Part shown: positions 1 through 6,271 of the stretch, in pieces | Layout of the letters: every line of letters begins with the position of its first letter | How positions within the stretch are numbered: the stretch's first letter is position 1 | Made by a program: the position numbers and the translations under genes | Notes under the pieces: model-generated | The model's input: only the letters and a program-made list of their open reading frames with translations | Databases searched by the model: none | What the model was told of the DNA's origin: nothing | Source: Alcaligenaceae bacterium | GTDB taxonomy: Bacteria; Pseudomonadota; Gammaproteobacteria; Burkholderiales; Burkholderiaceae_B | Assembly: GCA_012511095.1 (NCBI GenBank) | Contig: JAAZGT010000143.1 | Span: forward strand, 1 to 6,271 | Length of the DNA stretch: 6,271 bases | Reading direction: 5' to 3'

Positions 1-1473
1 AAGTTTCAAGAGCGTTTTCCTAATGAGCAGATTGCTGTTATGCATAGCAGCCTGTCTGATGGTCAACGCTTAGCTGCTTGGGTTAATGTACAGACTAAAC
101 AAGCCAACATCATTCTTGGCACTCGTATGGCTATTTTCTCCCCAGTCCAAAACTTGGGGCTTATTGTAATTGATGAGGAGCACGATCCATCTTATAAGCA
201 GTTAGATGCATTACGTTATTCGGCGCGAGATCTTGCGGTGTGGCGTGGTCATCAGCTTAACATTCCAGTAGTGCTGGGCTCAGCCACGCCCTCTTTAGAG
301 ACTTGGCATCATGCTCAAGAGGGTAAATACGATGTATGTACTTTGCCCCAACGAGTCGGTGAGCTTGCTTTTAAGCCTACTTTTGAGTTTATAGATACAC
401 GCAAAGAGCGATTACACGAGGGTATGACACAAGTTATGCTTGATGAGATCGAGCAGTGTATAGAGCGTGGTCAGCAAGCCTTGGTTTTTATTAATAGGCG
501 TGGTTTTGCGCCCGTTTTACATTGTCCATCTTGCGCTTGGAATAGTGAGTGCACACGTTGTTCGGCTTATATGGTGATGCATCGCACCGATAGCGGCGGT
601 CGCGGTCCTAATAGCTATGTTTTGCAATGCCATCATTGTGGTTTGCAACGACGTCCGCCTAATGCCTGCCCAGAATGCGGTAACTTAGATATTCAGCCAC
701 TAGGACGTGGCACCCAGAAGGTTGAGGAGTACTTAGCTCAAAAGTTTCCAGACGCGCGTATACAGCGTATTGATGCGGATAGTACTAAGCGTAAGGGTCA
801 AGCAGAGGCTTTATTTGATTTGGTGCACGAGGGTGAGGTCGATATCTTAGTCGGTACCCAAATGGTATCCAAAGGTCATGATTTCAAAAAGCTCAATCTA
901 GTCTGTATTTTAAATGCCGATAGTGGTCTTTATACCCATGACTTCCGCTCTTCAGAACGCCTTTTTGCACAGCTTTTACAGGTTGCGGGTAGGGCCGGTC
1001 GTCATTTACCTGGTGGCAAAGTGCTATTACAAACTAATGAGGTTGGGCATCCACTTTATCAGGCGCTACAGCTACAAGATTATGATCTTTTTGCAAAACA
1101 TAGTTTGGCGGAGCGACGAGTAGCACAATTACCGCCATTCTCATTTCAGGCCCTGATCACCGCAAGTAGTAAGCACCTTGAGCGCTGCATGGCTTTTTTA
1201 GAAGAAATTAAAGAGATCGTGATAAATGCCGATGCCTCTGAAGACCCTGCTCACCAACAATTAATTGAGGCCAAAGAGGGTATGATGTTTTACGACCCAG
1301 TGCCATTGCGCATCGTGAGAGTATTTCATGTGGAGCGTGCCCAACTATTAATAGAGTCGATGTCTAGGGCTCGATTGCAGCGCTTTTTACCTTTATGGGG
1401 TGCCTTATTGCCTGATATAGCGAGAAAGCACCGCGTAAAATATGTTATTGAAGTGGATCCCTTAGAAATTTAA
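1..1473 (+). CDS. priA: Primosomal protein N' (replication restart helicase PriA), 5'-truncated by the window edge
   Basis: PriA is a 3'-to-5' superfamily 2 helicase that recognises abandoned replication forks and starts reloading of the DnaB replisome. The reading frame is open from base 1, so the first ATG (base 40) is internal, and 490 residues are visible. E. coli PriA has about 730, so the N-terminal DNA-binding region and Walker A lie upstream. Seen, in fragment numbering: GTR before a DEEH Walker B box (residues 58-61) followed by SYKQ; GSATPSLE (motif III); eight zinc-binding cysteines in four CxxC pairs (175/178, 184/187, 210/213, 223/226); GRGTQKVEEYL; GTQMVSKGHDF (about 286-296); and the arginine-finger motif QVAGRAGR (about 328-335). 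It ends in VDPLEI, like the VDP-ending tail of E. coli PriA. A short insertion (about residues 196-204) separates the middle zinc pairs. The frame is intact to its TAA, and the asparaginase gene follows 11 bp later. The identification is secure. Confidence 0.97.
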   Translation, partial: KFQERFPNEQIAVMHSSLSDGQRLAAWVNVQTKQANIILGTRMAIFSPVQNLGLIVIDEEHDPSYKQLDALRYSARDLAVWRGHQLNIPVVLGSATPSLETWHHAQEGKYDVCTLPQRVGELAFKPTFEFIDTRKERLHEGMTQVMLDEIEQCIERGQQALVFINRRGFAPVLHCPSCAWNSECTRCSAYMVMHRTDSGGRGPNSYVLQCHHCGLQRRPPNACPECGNLDIQPLGRGTQKVEEYLAQKFPDARIQRIDADSTKRKGQAEALFDLVHEGEVDILVGTQMVSKGHDFKKLNLVCILNADSGLYTHDFRSSERLFAQLLQVAGRAGRHLPGGKVLLQTNEVGHPLYQALQLQDYDLFAKHSLAERRVAQLPPFSFQALITASSKHLERCMAFLEEIKEIVINADASEDPAHQQLIEAKEGMMFYDPVPLRIVRVFHVERAQLLIESMSRARLQRFLPLWGALLPDIARKHRVKYVIEVDPLEI

Positions 1474-1484
1474 TACTTATTGGT

Positions 1485-2483
1485 GTGAGAGTGAGTGACT
1501 TAAAAATAGCTTTTATTGGCACAGGTGGCACCCTTGCTTGCTATGCAGATGATCCTTTGGATGTCCTAGATTATCCAGATATTAGTAAAAGGCTTAATTC
1601 TGCCGAACTACTGGCGGAGGTACCTGCCTTATCCCGTTTTGCAGAAGTGGTGCCATTACCTTTTGAGGCAGTAAGTAGTTCTTTAATTGGCCCTACCCAG
1701 TGGTTACAAATTGCTCGTTTAGTGATGGCGCACGAGCAAGATTTTGATGGCTTTGTAATTGGTCATGGCACGGGCTCTCTAGAGGAAACGGCTTATTTTC
1801 TGCACCTTGTTTTAAAAACAACAAAACCAGTTGTGTTGGTGGGGGCGCAGCGTCCTTTAAGTGCGCTAAGCTCTGATGTAGCGATGAACTTAATCGCTGC
1901 AGTACGTGTGGCCTGTGACCCAGAAGCAGCCAACCGTGGGGTGATGGTGGTGCTTAATGATGAAATCCATTCGGCCCGAGAGGTCACCAAAACTTCCACC
2001 TATAGATTGCAAGCGTTTAAAAGTCCAGATGTTGGTGTTCTGGGTCATGTAGACTCTGATAAAGTGAGCTGGCTTAGAGAGATTAATACACCACATACGA
2101 TGAGTTCTGACTTTGATGTGGCCACGCTTGTTGAGCCTTTGCCTAGAGTGGATGTTTTATATAGTTATGCAGGTAGCGATGGGGCAGCGGTAGATGCTTT
2201 TGTGGCGGCGGGTTGCGCTGGAATTGTGAGCGCGGGCTTTGCGCCTGGCCTTAATACCTTAGCTGAGCGAGAAAAGTTGTTGCAAGCGCATCAACAAGGG
2301 GTGGTGGTTGTACAAAGCAGTCGTGCAGGTAGTGGTCGTGTGGCTCGACGCCACTATTTGAGAGAAAATAATTTAATTGCCGCGGGCAATCTTTCTCCAC
2401 AAAAAGCTCGTATTTTATTAATGTTAGCGCTCACCATCAGCATTGACCCTGCTCGTATTCAACAATATTTTGATCGTTATTAA
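1485..2483 (+). CDS. Asparaginase family protein (type I/II fold, cytoplasmic), with the triad aspartate replaced
   Basis: This 332-residue protein has the length and motifs of bacterial L-asparaginases, which hydrolyse asparagine to aspartate and ammonia. Seen: the N-terminal nucleophile loop TGGT (residues 13-16; Thr16 matches Thr12 of E. coli AnsB); a Tyr at 20 or 30 that may serve as the loop tyrosine; HGTGSLEETAYFL (94-106), whose Thr96 matches Thr89; GAQRP (120-124); and REVTKTST, whose Lys169 matches Lys162. The family usually reads HGTD here, but this protein has Gly97 where the triad aspartate (Asp90) is expected. There is no signal peptide, so it should be cytoplasmic, more like AnsA in location than periplasmic AnsB. 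No in-frame ATG is near the start. GTG 1485 is used here, GTG 1491 is the only close alternative, and neither has a clear Shine-Dalgarno. Close spacing to priA suggests co-transcription or translational coupling. The family is secure; substrate and activity are not. Confidence 0.88.
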   Translation: MRVSDLKIAFIGTGGTLACYADDPLDVLDYPDISKRLNSAELLAEVPALSRFAEVVPLPFEAVSSSLIGPTQWLQIARLVMAHEQDFDGFVIGHGTGSLEETAYFLHLVLKTTKPVVLVGAQRPLSALSSDVAMNLIAAVRVACDPEAANRGVMVVLNDEIHSAREVTKTSTYRLQAFKSPDVGVLGHVDSDKVSWLREINTPHTMSSDFDVATLVEPLPRVDVLYSYAGSDGAAVDAFVAAGCAGIVSAGFAPGLNTLAEREKLLQAHQQGVVVVQSSRAGSGRVARRHYLRENNLIAAGNLSPQKARILLMLALTISIDPARIQQYFDRY

Positions 2484-2499
2484 GCAAAAACATTATAAA
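2470..2499 (+). promoter_or_regulatory. Possible sigma-70-type promoter just upstream of rep
   Basis: TTGATC (2470-2475) lies 18 bp before TATAAA (2494-2499), matching the consensus at 4 of 6 and 5 of 6 positions. Transcription would begin near 2506, just downstream of the first rep ATG (2504). Such a transcript could only use the internal ATG at 2543, which fits the shorter E. coli Rep N-terminus. The -35 box sits inside the asparaginase coding end, and AT-rich gaps give chance matches, so this is only a candidate. Confidence 0.25.
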
Positions 2500-2503
2500 T
2501 TTT

Positions 2504-4624
2504 ATGTCTACACTCTCTTTTACCCCATCTTCTACCAATCAAATGCATGGCCTAAATGCGATGCAAAAAGAGGCGGTGGAGTATTTAGATGGTCCTTGTT
2601 TAGTTCTAGCGGGGGCGGGTAGTGGTAAGACGCGCGTCATTACACAAAAAATCGCTTATTTATTAAATACCTGTGGCTATAGAGCGCAGGGTGTGGTGGC
2701 TTTGACCTTTACCAACAAGGCTGCCAAAGAGATGGTTGAGCGTCTCAAACCTTTAGTTGAGCCGAGCTTGCTCAAGGGCTTAACCGTTTGTACTTTCCAT
2801 GCCTTAGGCGTTCGTTTTCTTAGAGAAGAGGCCAAACACGCTGGTTTAAAGCGTGGTTTCTCGATTTTAGATGCCACTGATGCAGCAGGCATTATTCAAG
2901 AAATGCTCAATACCACCGATAAGGGGCGAATAAGAGCAGTTCAACAAGTCATTTCCTTATGGAAAAACCAATTGATTTTCCCAGATCAAGCAGAAACCTT
3001 AGCCCAAACGCCTGATGAACAAGATGCAGCCAAACTCTATCGTAGTTATGAGGCCACACTTAAGGCCTATCAGGCAGTGGATTTCGATGATTTGATTTTA
3101 TTGCCTGTGATGCTGATGCGTGATAACGAGGAGGTGCGCGAGCGTTGGCAAAAGCGAATTCATTATTTACTAGTCGATGAATATCAAGATACTAATGCTT
3201 GTCAGTACGAATGGGTCAAGTTGTTGACTGATTTTCGTCAAATGTTTACCGCGGTTGGCGATGATGATCAAGCAATTTATGCTTGGCGTGGTGCCACGGT
3301 TGAAAACCTGTCGCGCCTTCTCAGCGACTATCCTAAGCTTAAACTCATTAAATTAGAGCAGAATTACCGTTCGGTGGGGCGCATTTTAGAAGCCGCTAAC
3401 AATGTTATTGCTAAAAATCCGAGTGTTTTTTCTAAAAAATTATGGTCCTCTTTTGAAGACGGTTCTCCGGTGCAAGTGGTAGTGATGGAAAATGATAAGG
3501 CTGAAGCTGAAACTGTCGCCATGCGTATTACCCAGGCGCGCTTTCAACAGCGTGCCGACTGGAAGGATTTCGCTGTGCTTTATCGAGGTAATCACCAAGC
3601 TAGGATGATTGAGCAGGCTTTTAGGGAAATGCACATTCCTTATGTGTTGGCAGGGGGTCAAAGTTTCTTTGATAAGGCTGAGGTGCGTGACATCTTGGCC
3701 TATCTGCGAATCTTAGTTAATGAGGAAGATGACCCCGCTTTTATTCGTGCAGTGACAACACCAAAGCGTGGTATTGGTCAGGCTACCTTAACGGGGCTGG
3801 GTGAGTTAGCGATGAAAAAAGAAATCAGTCTTTATGAAGCGGTTTTCGAAGACGAGCTCATTAATTATATAAATGAAAAGCAATTCCAAGCCCTCAGAGC
3901 TTTTGCTCAAGTGATGGAAAATATTCGTTGGCAAGCCAATAGGGGGCGTGCACCGATGCGTGCTGCTGATTTATTGAGTAACCCCGAGTTGTGGCGCAGT
4001 GAAGAGCGTAAAGCACCCGAACTCTTAGATGAGTTAATGAAATTCATTGATTATGAGCGTTATTTATACGATACCCTTGAGGAGCGTAGTGCTTTATCAC
4101 GATGGCAAAACGTTCAAGAGCTCATCACTTGGCTTAAAACCAAAGCGGTCGAAGAAGATATGGACTTTATGGCGTTGGTGCAGCGAATTGCTCTCATCAC
4201 TATGTTAGAGCGCAGCGAGGACGAAGAGGAAATTGATGCGGTTAAATTAAGTACCGTTCATGCCTCTAAAGGCTTAGAGTACCCCTATGTGCATTTAATC
4301 GGAGTCGAAGAGGGACTATTGCCTCACCTAGGCAAAGATGACGAATATGGTGACCCCAACAAAGAAGACGGTGGTTATAGCGATCGTATTCAAGAAGAGC
4401 GTCGCTTGATGTATGTCGCAATTACTCGGGCGCAAAAGCATTTAACAGTGACTTGGTGTAAAAAGCGTCGTCGTGCTCGTGAGGATATAATCTGTGAACC
4501 ATCGCGTTTTATTGCCGAAATGGGTCTAGAAAGCGGCGTCGAAATAGAAAAAGATCCCTTCCAAGGCATGTCACCCAAAGAGCGTTTAATGCGACTTCGA
4601 GAAATGTTAACTCAGAAAAAGTAA
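2504..4624 (+). CDS. rep: ATP-dependent DNA helicase Rep (UvrD/Rep superfamily 1A)
   Basis: Rep is a 3'-to-5' translocase that travels with the replisome and strips proteins ahead of the fork. It has 706 residues, against about 673 in E. coli Rep. Seen in order: Q motif LNAMQKEAV (17-25); Walker A AGAGSGKT (36-43); motif Ia TFTNKAAKEM (68-77); FDDLILLP (194-201); Walker B LLVDEYQDT (222-230); motif III GDDDQAIYAWRGA (252-264); motif IV LEQNYRS (284-290); TPKRGIG (419-425); motif V with TVHASKGLEYPYV (584-596); and motif VI EERRLMYVAITRAQ (631-644). GDDDQ and the strong run-through similarity to E. coli Rep favour Rep over UvrD or PcrA. An acidic stretch (609-630) is about 12 residues longer than in E. 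coli Rep. The last residues (SPKERLMRLREM...) resemble the E. coli Rep tail reported to bind DnaB. Neither ATG 2504 nor ATG 2543 has a good Shine-Dalgarno; 2543 would give a more E. coli-like N-terminus. Confidence 0.95.
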   Translation: MSTLSFTPSSTNQMHGLNAMQKEAVEYLDGPCLVLAGAGSGKTRVITQKIAYLLNTCGYRAQGVVALTFTNKAAKEMVERLKPLVEPSLLKGLTVCTFHALGVRFLREEAKHAGLKRGFSILDATDAAGIIQEMLNTTDKGRIRAVQQVISLWKNQLIFPDQAETLAQTPDEQDAAKLYRSYEATLKAYQAVDFDDLILLPVMLMRDNEEVRERWQKRIHYLLVDEYQDTNACQYEWVKLLTDFRQMFTAVGDDDQAIYAWRGATVENLSRLLSDYPKLKLIKLEQNYRSVGRILEAANNVIAKNPSVFSKKLWSSFEDGSPVQVVVMENDKAEAETVAMRITQARFQQRADWKDFAVLYRGNHQARMIEQAFREMHIPYVLAGGQSFFDKAEVRDILAYLRILVNEEDDPAFIRAVTTPKRGIGQATLTGLGELAMKKEISLYEAVFEDELINYINEKQFQALRAFAQVMENIRWQANRGRAPMRAADLLSNPELWRSEERKAPELLDELMKFIDYERYLYDTLEERSALSRWQNVQELITWLKTKAVEEDMDFMALVQRIALITMLERSEDEEEIDAVKLSTVHASKGLEYPYVHLIGVEEGLLPHLGKDDEYGDPNKEDGGYSDRIQEERRLMYVAITRAQKHLTVTWCKKRRRAREDIICEPSRFIAEMGLESGVEIEKDPFQGMSPKERLMRLREMLTQKK

Positions 4625-4740
4625 TGTGTTTTGACATCTCACAATCAAAAGAGCAATTCAACGGCTTAGTTATTGCCCTTATAGCACTGGGCTTTGTTAA
4701 ACTCATGGAAAGTGGAAAAAGCTTTATTCAGAATCTATAG
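4624..4740 (+). CDS. Candidate small hydrophobic protein, 38 residues, between rep and ubiM
   Basis: This short frame was read directly from the gap. Its ATG (4624-4626) shares one base with the rep stop codon (TAATG), an arrangement common in translationally coupled genes. It runs 38 codons to TAG (4738-4740), using almost the whole gap. The peptide begins MCFDISQSKEQF, has a hydrophobic core LVIALIALGF (residues 15-24) running on into VKLM (25-28), and ends with a polar tail including ESGKSF. That could be one short membrane-seeking helix, but it is short for a full transmembrane span. There is no convincing Shine-Dalgarno of its own, so expression would depend on ribosomes finishing rep. 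I recognise no family. A 38-codon open frame can arise by chance; the tight junctions at both ends are the main reason to list it. Confidence 0.35.
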   Translation: MCFDISQSKEQFNGLVIALIALGFVKLMESGKSFIQNL

Positions 4741-4742
4741 GA
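4739..4742 (+). promoter_or_regulatory. Shine-Dalgarno of ubiM
   Basis: AGGA lies 9 bases before the ATG at 4752, a workable spacing, and supports that start. It is the clearest ribosome binding site in the window and overlaps the TAG stop of the small upstream frame. A weak hairpin (AATC 4732-4735 with GATT 4741-4744, loop TATAG) could partly cover it, but the stem is only 4 to 6 pairs. Confidence 0.6.
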
Positions 4743-4751
4743 TTTTTTGAT

Positions 4752-5948
4752 ATGCAAGAAAATCAGTTTGATAGCGATATTATTGTGATCGGTGCAGGCC
4801 CTGCGGGCATTAGCTTTGCGCGTGGTGTTGCACCGAGTGGTTTAAAAGTGACTTTAATTGAAAAAAGTCCTGAGTCGGTATTAGCTGACCCACCATACGA
4901 TGGTCGCGAGATCGCACTAACACATACCTCACGCGATATTATGCAGAAACTAGACATGTGGCAGCGTGTAGCCGAAGATGAGATCTATTTCTTGCGCGAA
5001 GCTCGAGTACTCGACGGTGAGTCTGATTACTCATTGACTTTCCCACATCCTAAAAAAGTACGTGGCCGCGAGATTGATACCTTAGGCTATTTGATTTCTA
5101 ACCATAATATTCGCCGCTCAGCCTATGAGTCGATTAAAGGTTTTGAAAATGTGAGTTTTCAGACTGGTCAGGGTGTTACTAAGGTAACAACAGATGCTCA
5201 TAAGGCAACGGTGACTCTAGAAAATGGTGAGGTTTTAACCGCGAAAATGCTCGTTGCTGCCGATAGTCGTTTTTCTAGTACACGTCGTCAGTTAGGTATT
5301 TCAACCGATATGCATGATTTTGGTCGCACGGTCATGGTTTTCCGCACCAAACATACGGTGCCCAATGAGGAAATCGCTTCTGAGTGTTTTTTCTATGGTC
5401 GTACCTTAGCTTTATTGCCTTTAGGCGACTACATGACTAACTGTGTGGTGACCATTGATTCCCATCGCGCTGATGAGATTCTCGGTCTTAGCAAAGAGGA
5501 GCTTGGCGCAGAGATGATGCGCATGCTCAACAACCGTTTTGGTAAGATGGAGGTGATTAGTGAGGTGCACACTTATCCTTTAGTGGGTGTACATGCTAGA
5601 AACTTTGTCGCTGAGCGCAGTGCCTTAATTGGTGATGCTTCAGTGGGCATGCACCCCGTCACGGCTCATGGTTTTAATTTAGGTATTGGTGGTGCTGATA
5701 TTTTAGCTACTGTAATTAATGAAGCTCATGCACGCGGCGAGGACTTTGCTTCACAAGCTGTGTTAAAGCGCTATGAACGCAGGCATATGCCACACACCTT
5801 ATTCTTATTCCATGGCACCAATAGCATTGTAAAGCTCTTTACCAATGAAACCGCTCCTGCTCGCATATTACGTTCAGCAGTGGTGAGATTAAGTAATAAC
5901 CTACCACCGGTGAAGTTCTTTATTAGTCGACAATTAACTGGTTTTTAG
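4752..5948 (+). CDS. ubiM: FAD-dependent hydroxylase of ubiquinone biosynthesis, UbiM-like (UbiH/COQ6 family)
   Basis: This 398-residue flavoprotein monooxygenase belongs to the family that uses O2 and NAD(P)H to hydroxylate the aromatic ring of ubiquinone precursors. Seen: N-terminal Rossmann motif GAGPAG (14-19) ending in a glutamate (IEK, 36-38); DPPYDGREIALTH (46-58); a DG-type motif LVAADSRFSSTRR (167-179); and the FAD ribityl-binding motif LIGDASVGMHP (292-302) followed by HGFNLGIGGAD. The DPPYDGREIALTH segment, DSRFSSTRR and GMHPVTAHGFN resemble UbiM as I remember it from Neisseria, rather than UbiH, UbiI or UbiF. UbiM is reported to act on the ring C5 position, with some members less selective, so the position here is inferred. 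The start is ATG 4752 with AGGA 9 bases upstream. The 3' end overlaps the convergent methyltransferase by 15 bp. The family is firm and the UbiM subgroup likely. Confidence 0.82.
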   Translation: MQENQFDSDIIVIGAGPAGISFARGVAPSGLKVTLIEKSPESVLADPPYDGREIALTHTSRDIMQKLDMWQRVAEDEIYFLREARVLDGESDYSLTFPHPKKVRGREIDTLGYLISNHNIRRSAYESIKGFENVSFQTGQGVTKVTTDAHKATVTLENGEVLTAKMLVAADSRFSSTRRQLGISTDMHDFGRTVMVFRTKHTVPNEEIASECFFYGRTLALLPLGDYMTNCVVTIDSHRADEILGLSKEELGAEMMRMLNNRFGKMEVISEVHTYPLVGVHARNFVAERSALIGDASVGMHPVTAHGFNLGIGGADILATVINEAHARGEDFASQAVLKRYERRHMPHTLFLFHGTNSIVKLFTNETAPARILRSAVVRLSNNLPPVKFFISRQLTGF

Positions 5949-6271
5949 CTTTTCAACGGCGAGCACATAGGGTGCAGGTGCTGCGGTGTTTTCAAACTGG
6001 TAACGTAGGCTTCGGTAAAGACGAGTGTCAACTTGTTTAATCCACTGGTCAAGAGCTTCTTGCTCAATACGGCCTTGTTCGTGGCCTGGATAAACGACGA
6101 TTAGCAAAACACCGCTTTCTTTTAATAACACTAGCGATTGTTCGATTGCAAGGAGTGTCGTAGTGACTTCGGTAGTGATCAATTTATCTTGACCAGGTAA
6201 ATAGCCTAGGTTAAAGATAACAGCAGATACTGTTTCAGTGACTGCCTCAGCCATAAATTGATGACCCCGTA
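5934..6271 (-). CDS. YtqB/MnmM-like SAM-dependent methyltransferase, C-terminal part only
   Basis: The minus-strand frame is open to the window edge. The ATG at 6254 is probably internal, because the codons before it (RGHQF) continue the alignable pattern, resembling the SHEH-type segment of this family. About 111 residues are visible of a protein usually near 190. Seen, numbering from that ATG: FNLGYLPGQDK (14-24), TTTLLAIEQSLVLL (31-44), a VVYPGHEQG loop (53-61), and YQFENTAAPAPYVLAVEK (85-102). These match the C-terminal half of the rRNA-methylase-like family (Pfam PF06962) containing B. subtilis YtqB, renamed MnmM, which makes mnm5U34 in tRNA. The N-terminal SAM-binding motif lies outside the window. 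It converges on ubiM with a 15-bp overlap (5934-5948), so the two are in separate transcription units. The family is fairly sure; the substrate is not established here. Confidence 0.8.
   Translation of the reverse strand, partial: RGHQFMAEAVTETVSAVIFNLGYLPGQDKLITTEVTTTLLAIEQSLVLLKESGVLLIVVYPGHEQGRIEQEALDQWIKQVDTRLYRSLRYQFENTAAPAPYVLAVEKLKTS

Noticed and set aside
914..1123. A 69-codon plus-strand frame inside priA in another reading frame
   Set aside because: It lies over the conserved helicase motifs of priA (AGRAGR region), has no recognisable domain and is explained as an out-of-frame shadow.
1793..2096. Open frames of about 68 codons on the minus strand inside the asparaginase gene
   Set aside because: They are antisense shadows with no recognisable motifs, lying under a well-supported gene.
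2629..2638. GACGCGCGTC perfect palindrome
   Set aside because: It lies in the Walker A coding region of rep (codons for KTRV) and is explained by codon content; there is no second copy to suggest an operator.
4631..4659. A perfect TTGACA (-35-like) box at 4631-4636 in the rep-ubiM gap
   Set aside because: At 16-18 bp spacing there is no acceptable -10 box (CAATTC or similar), so it is not called as a promoter; it also lies inside the candidate small frame.
4675..4692. GCCC...GGGC inverted repeat as a possible rep terminator
   Set aside because: The stem is only 4 pairs with a 10-base loop and no U-tract follows, so it is too weak for a terminator.
4732..4747. AATC-TATAG-GATT hairpin followed by T residues, resembling a mini terminator or a ribosome-binding-site switch
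   Set aside because: The stem is four pairs plus one wobble and one A-T pair, mostly A/T; probably coincidental, although it does touch the ubiM Shine-Dalgarno.
1..6271. Neisserial DNA uptake sequences, CRISPR repeats, insertion sequences, tRNA genes
   Set aside because: Scanning by eye found no GCCGTCTGAA copy on either strand, no regular repeats, no transposase-like frame and no tRNA-like cloverleaf; intergenic space totals under 160 bp.

Overview
The window is chromosomal housekeeping DNA from a proteobacterium, most likely a betaproteobacterium. Several features resemble what I remember of Burkholderiales/Alcaligenaceae proteins: a GRGTQ motif in PriA, the end of the asparaginase, and the motif V wording of the Rep-type helicase. 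The FAD hydroxylase instead resembles the UbiM family known from Neisseria and other proteobacteria. Base composition looks moderate (around the mid-40s % GC by eye), so a high-GC Bordetella or Burkholderia is unlikely; a lower-GC relative such as an Oligella- or Pelistega-like genus would fit. This placement is inference from memory, not a search.

Layout. Bases 1-1473 hold the 3' two thirds of priA (replication restart helicase), cut at its 5' end by the window edge. After 11 bp comes a cytoplasmic asparaginase-family gene with a GTG start (1485-2483), and after 20 bp a Rep-type superfamily 1 helicase (2504-4624). The 127-bp gap before the next gene is almost filled by an unannotated 38-codon reading frame (4624-4740). 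Its ATG overlaps the rep stop codon (TAATG), and its stop overlaps the Shine-Dalgarno of the next gene. A UbiM-like flavin hydroxylase of ubiquinone biosynthesis follows (4752-5948). From the right edge, on the minus strand, comes the 3' end of a YtqB/MnmM-like methyltransferase (6271-5934); its stop overlaps the end of ubiM by 15 bp, tail to tail.

How the genes fit together. The four plus-strand genes are tightly spaced and may be co-transcribed. PriA and Rep both act at stalled or collapsed forks: PriA reloads the replisome, and Rep clears nucleoprotein ahead of the fork and can take part in a PriC-type restart route. The asparaginase and the ubiquinone hydroxylase have no obvious mechanistic link to them. 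No mobile element, CRISPR array, RNA gene or strong terminator was seen. The points most worth a second look are the small hydrophobic reading frame between rep and ubiM, the missing catalytic-triad aspartate in the asparaginase, and the MnmM-like methyltransferase in a proteobacterial setting.
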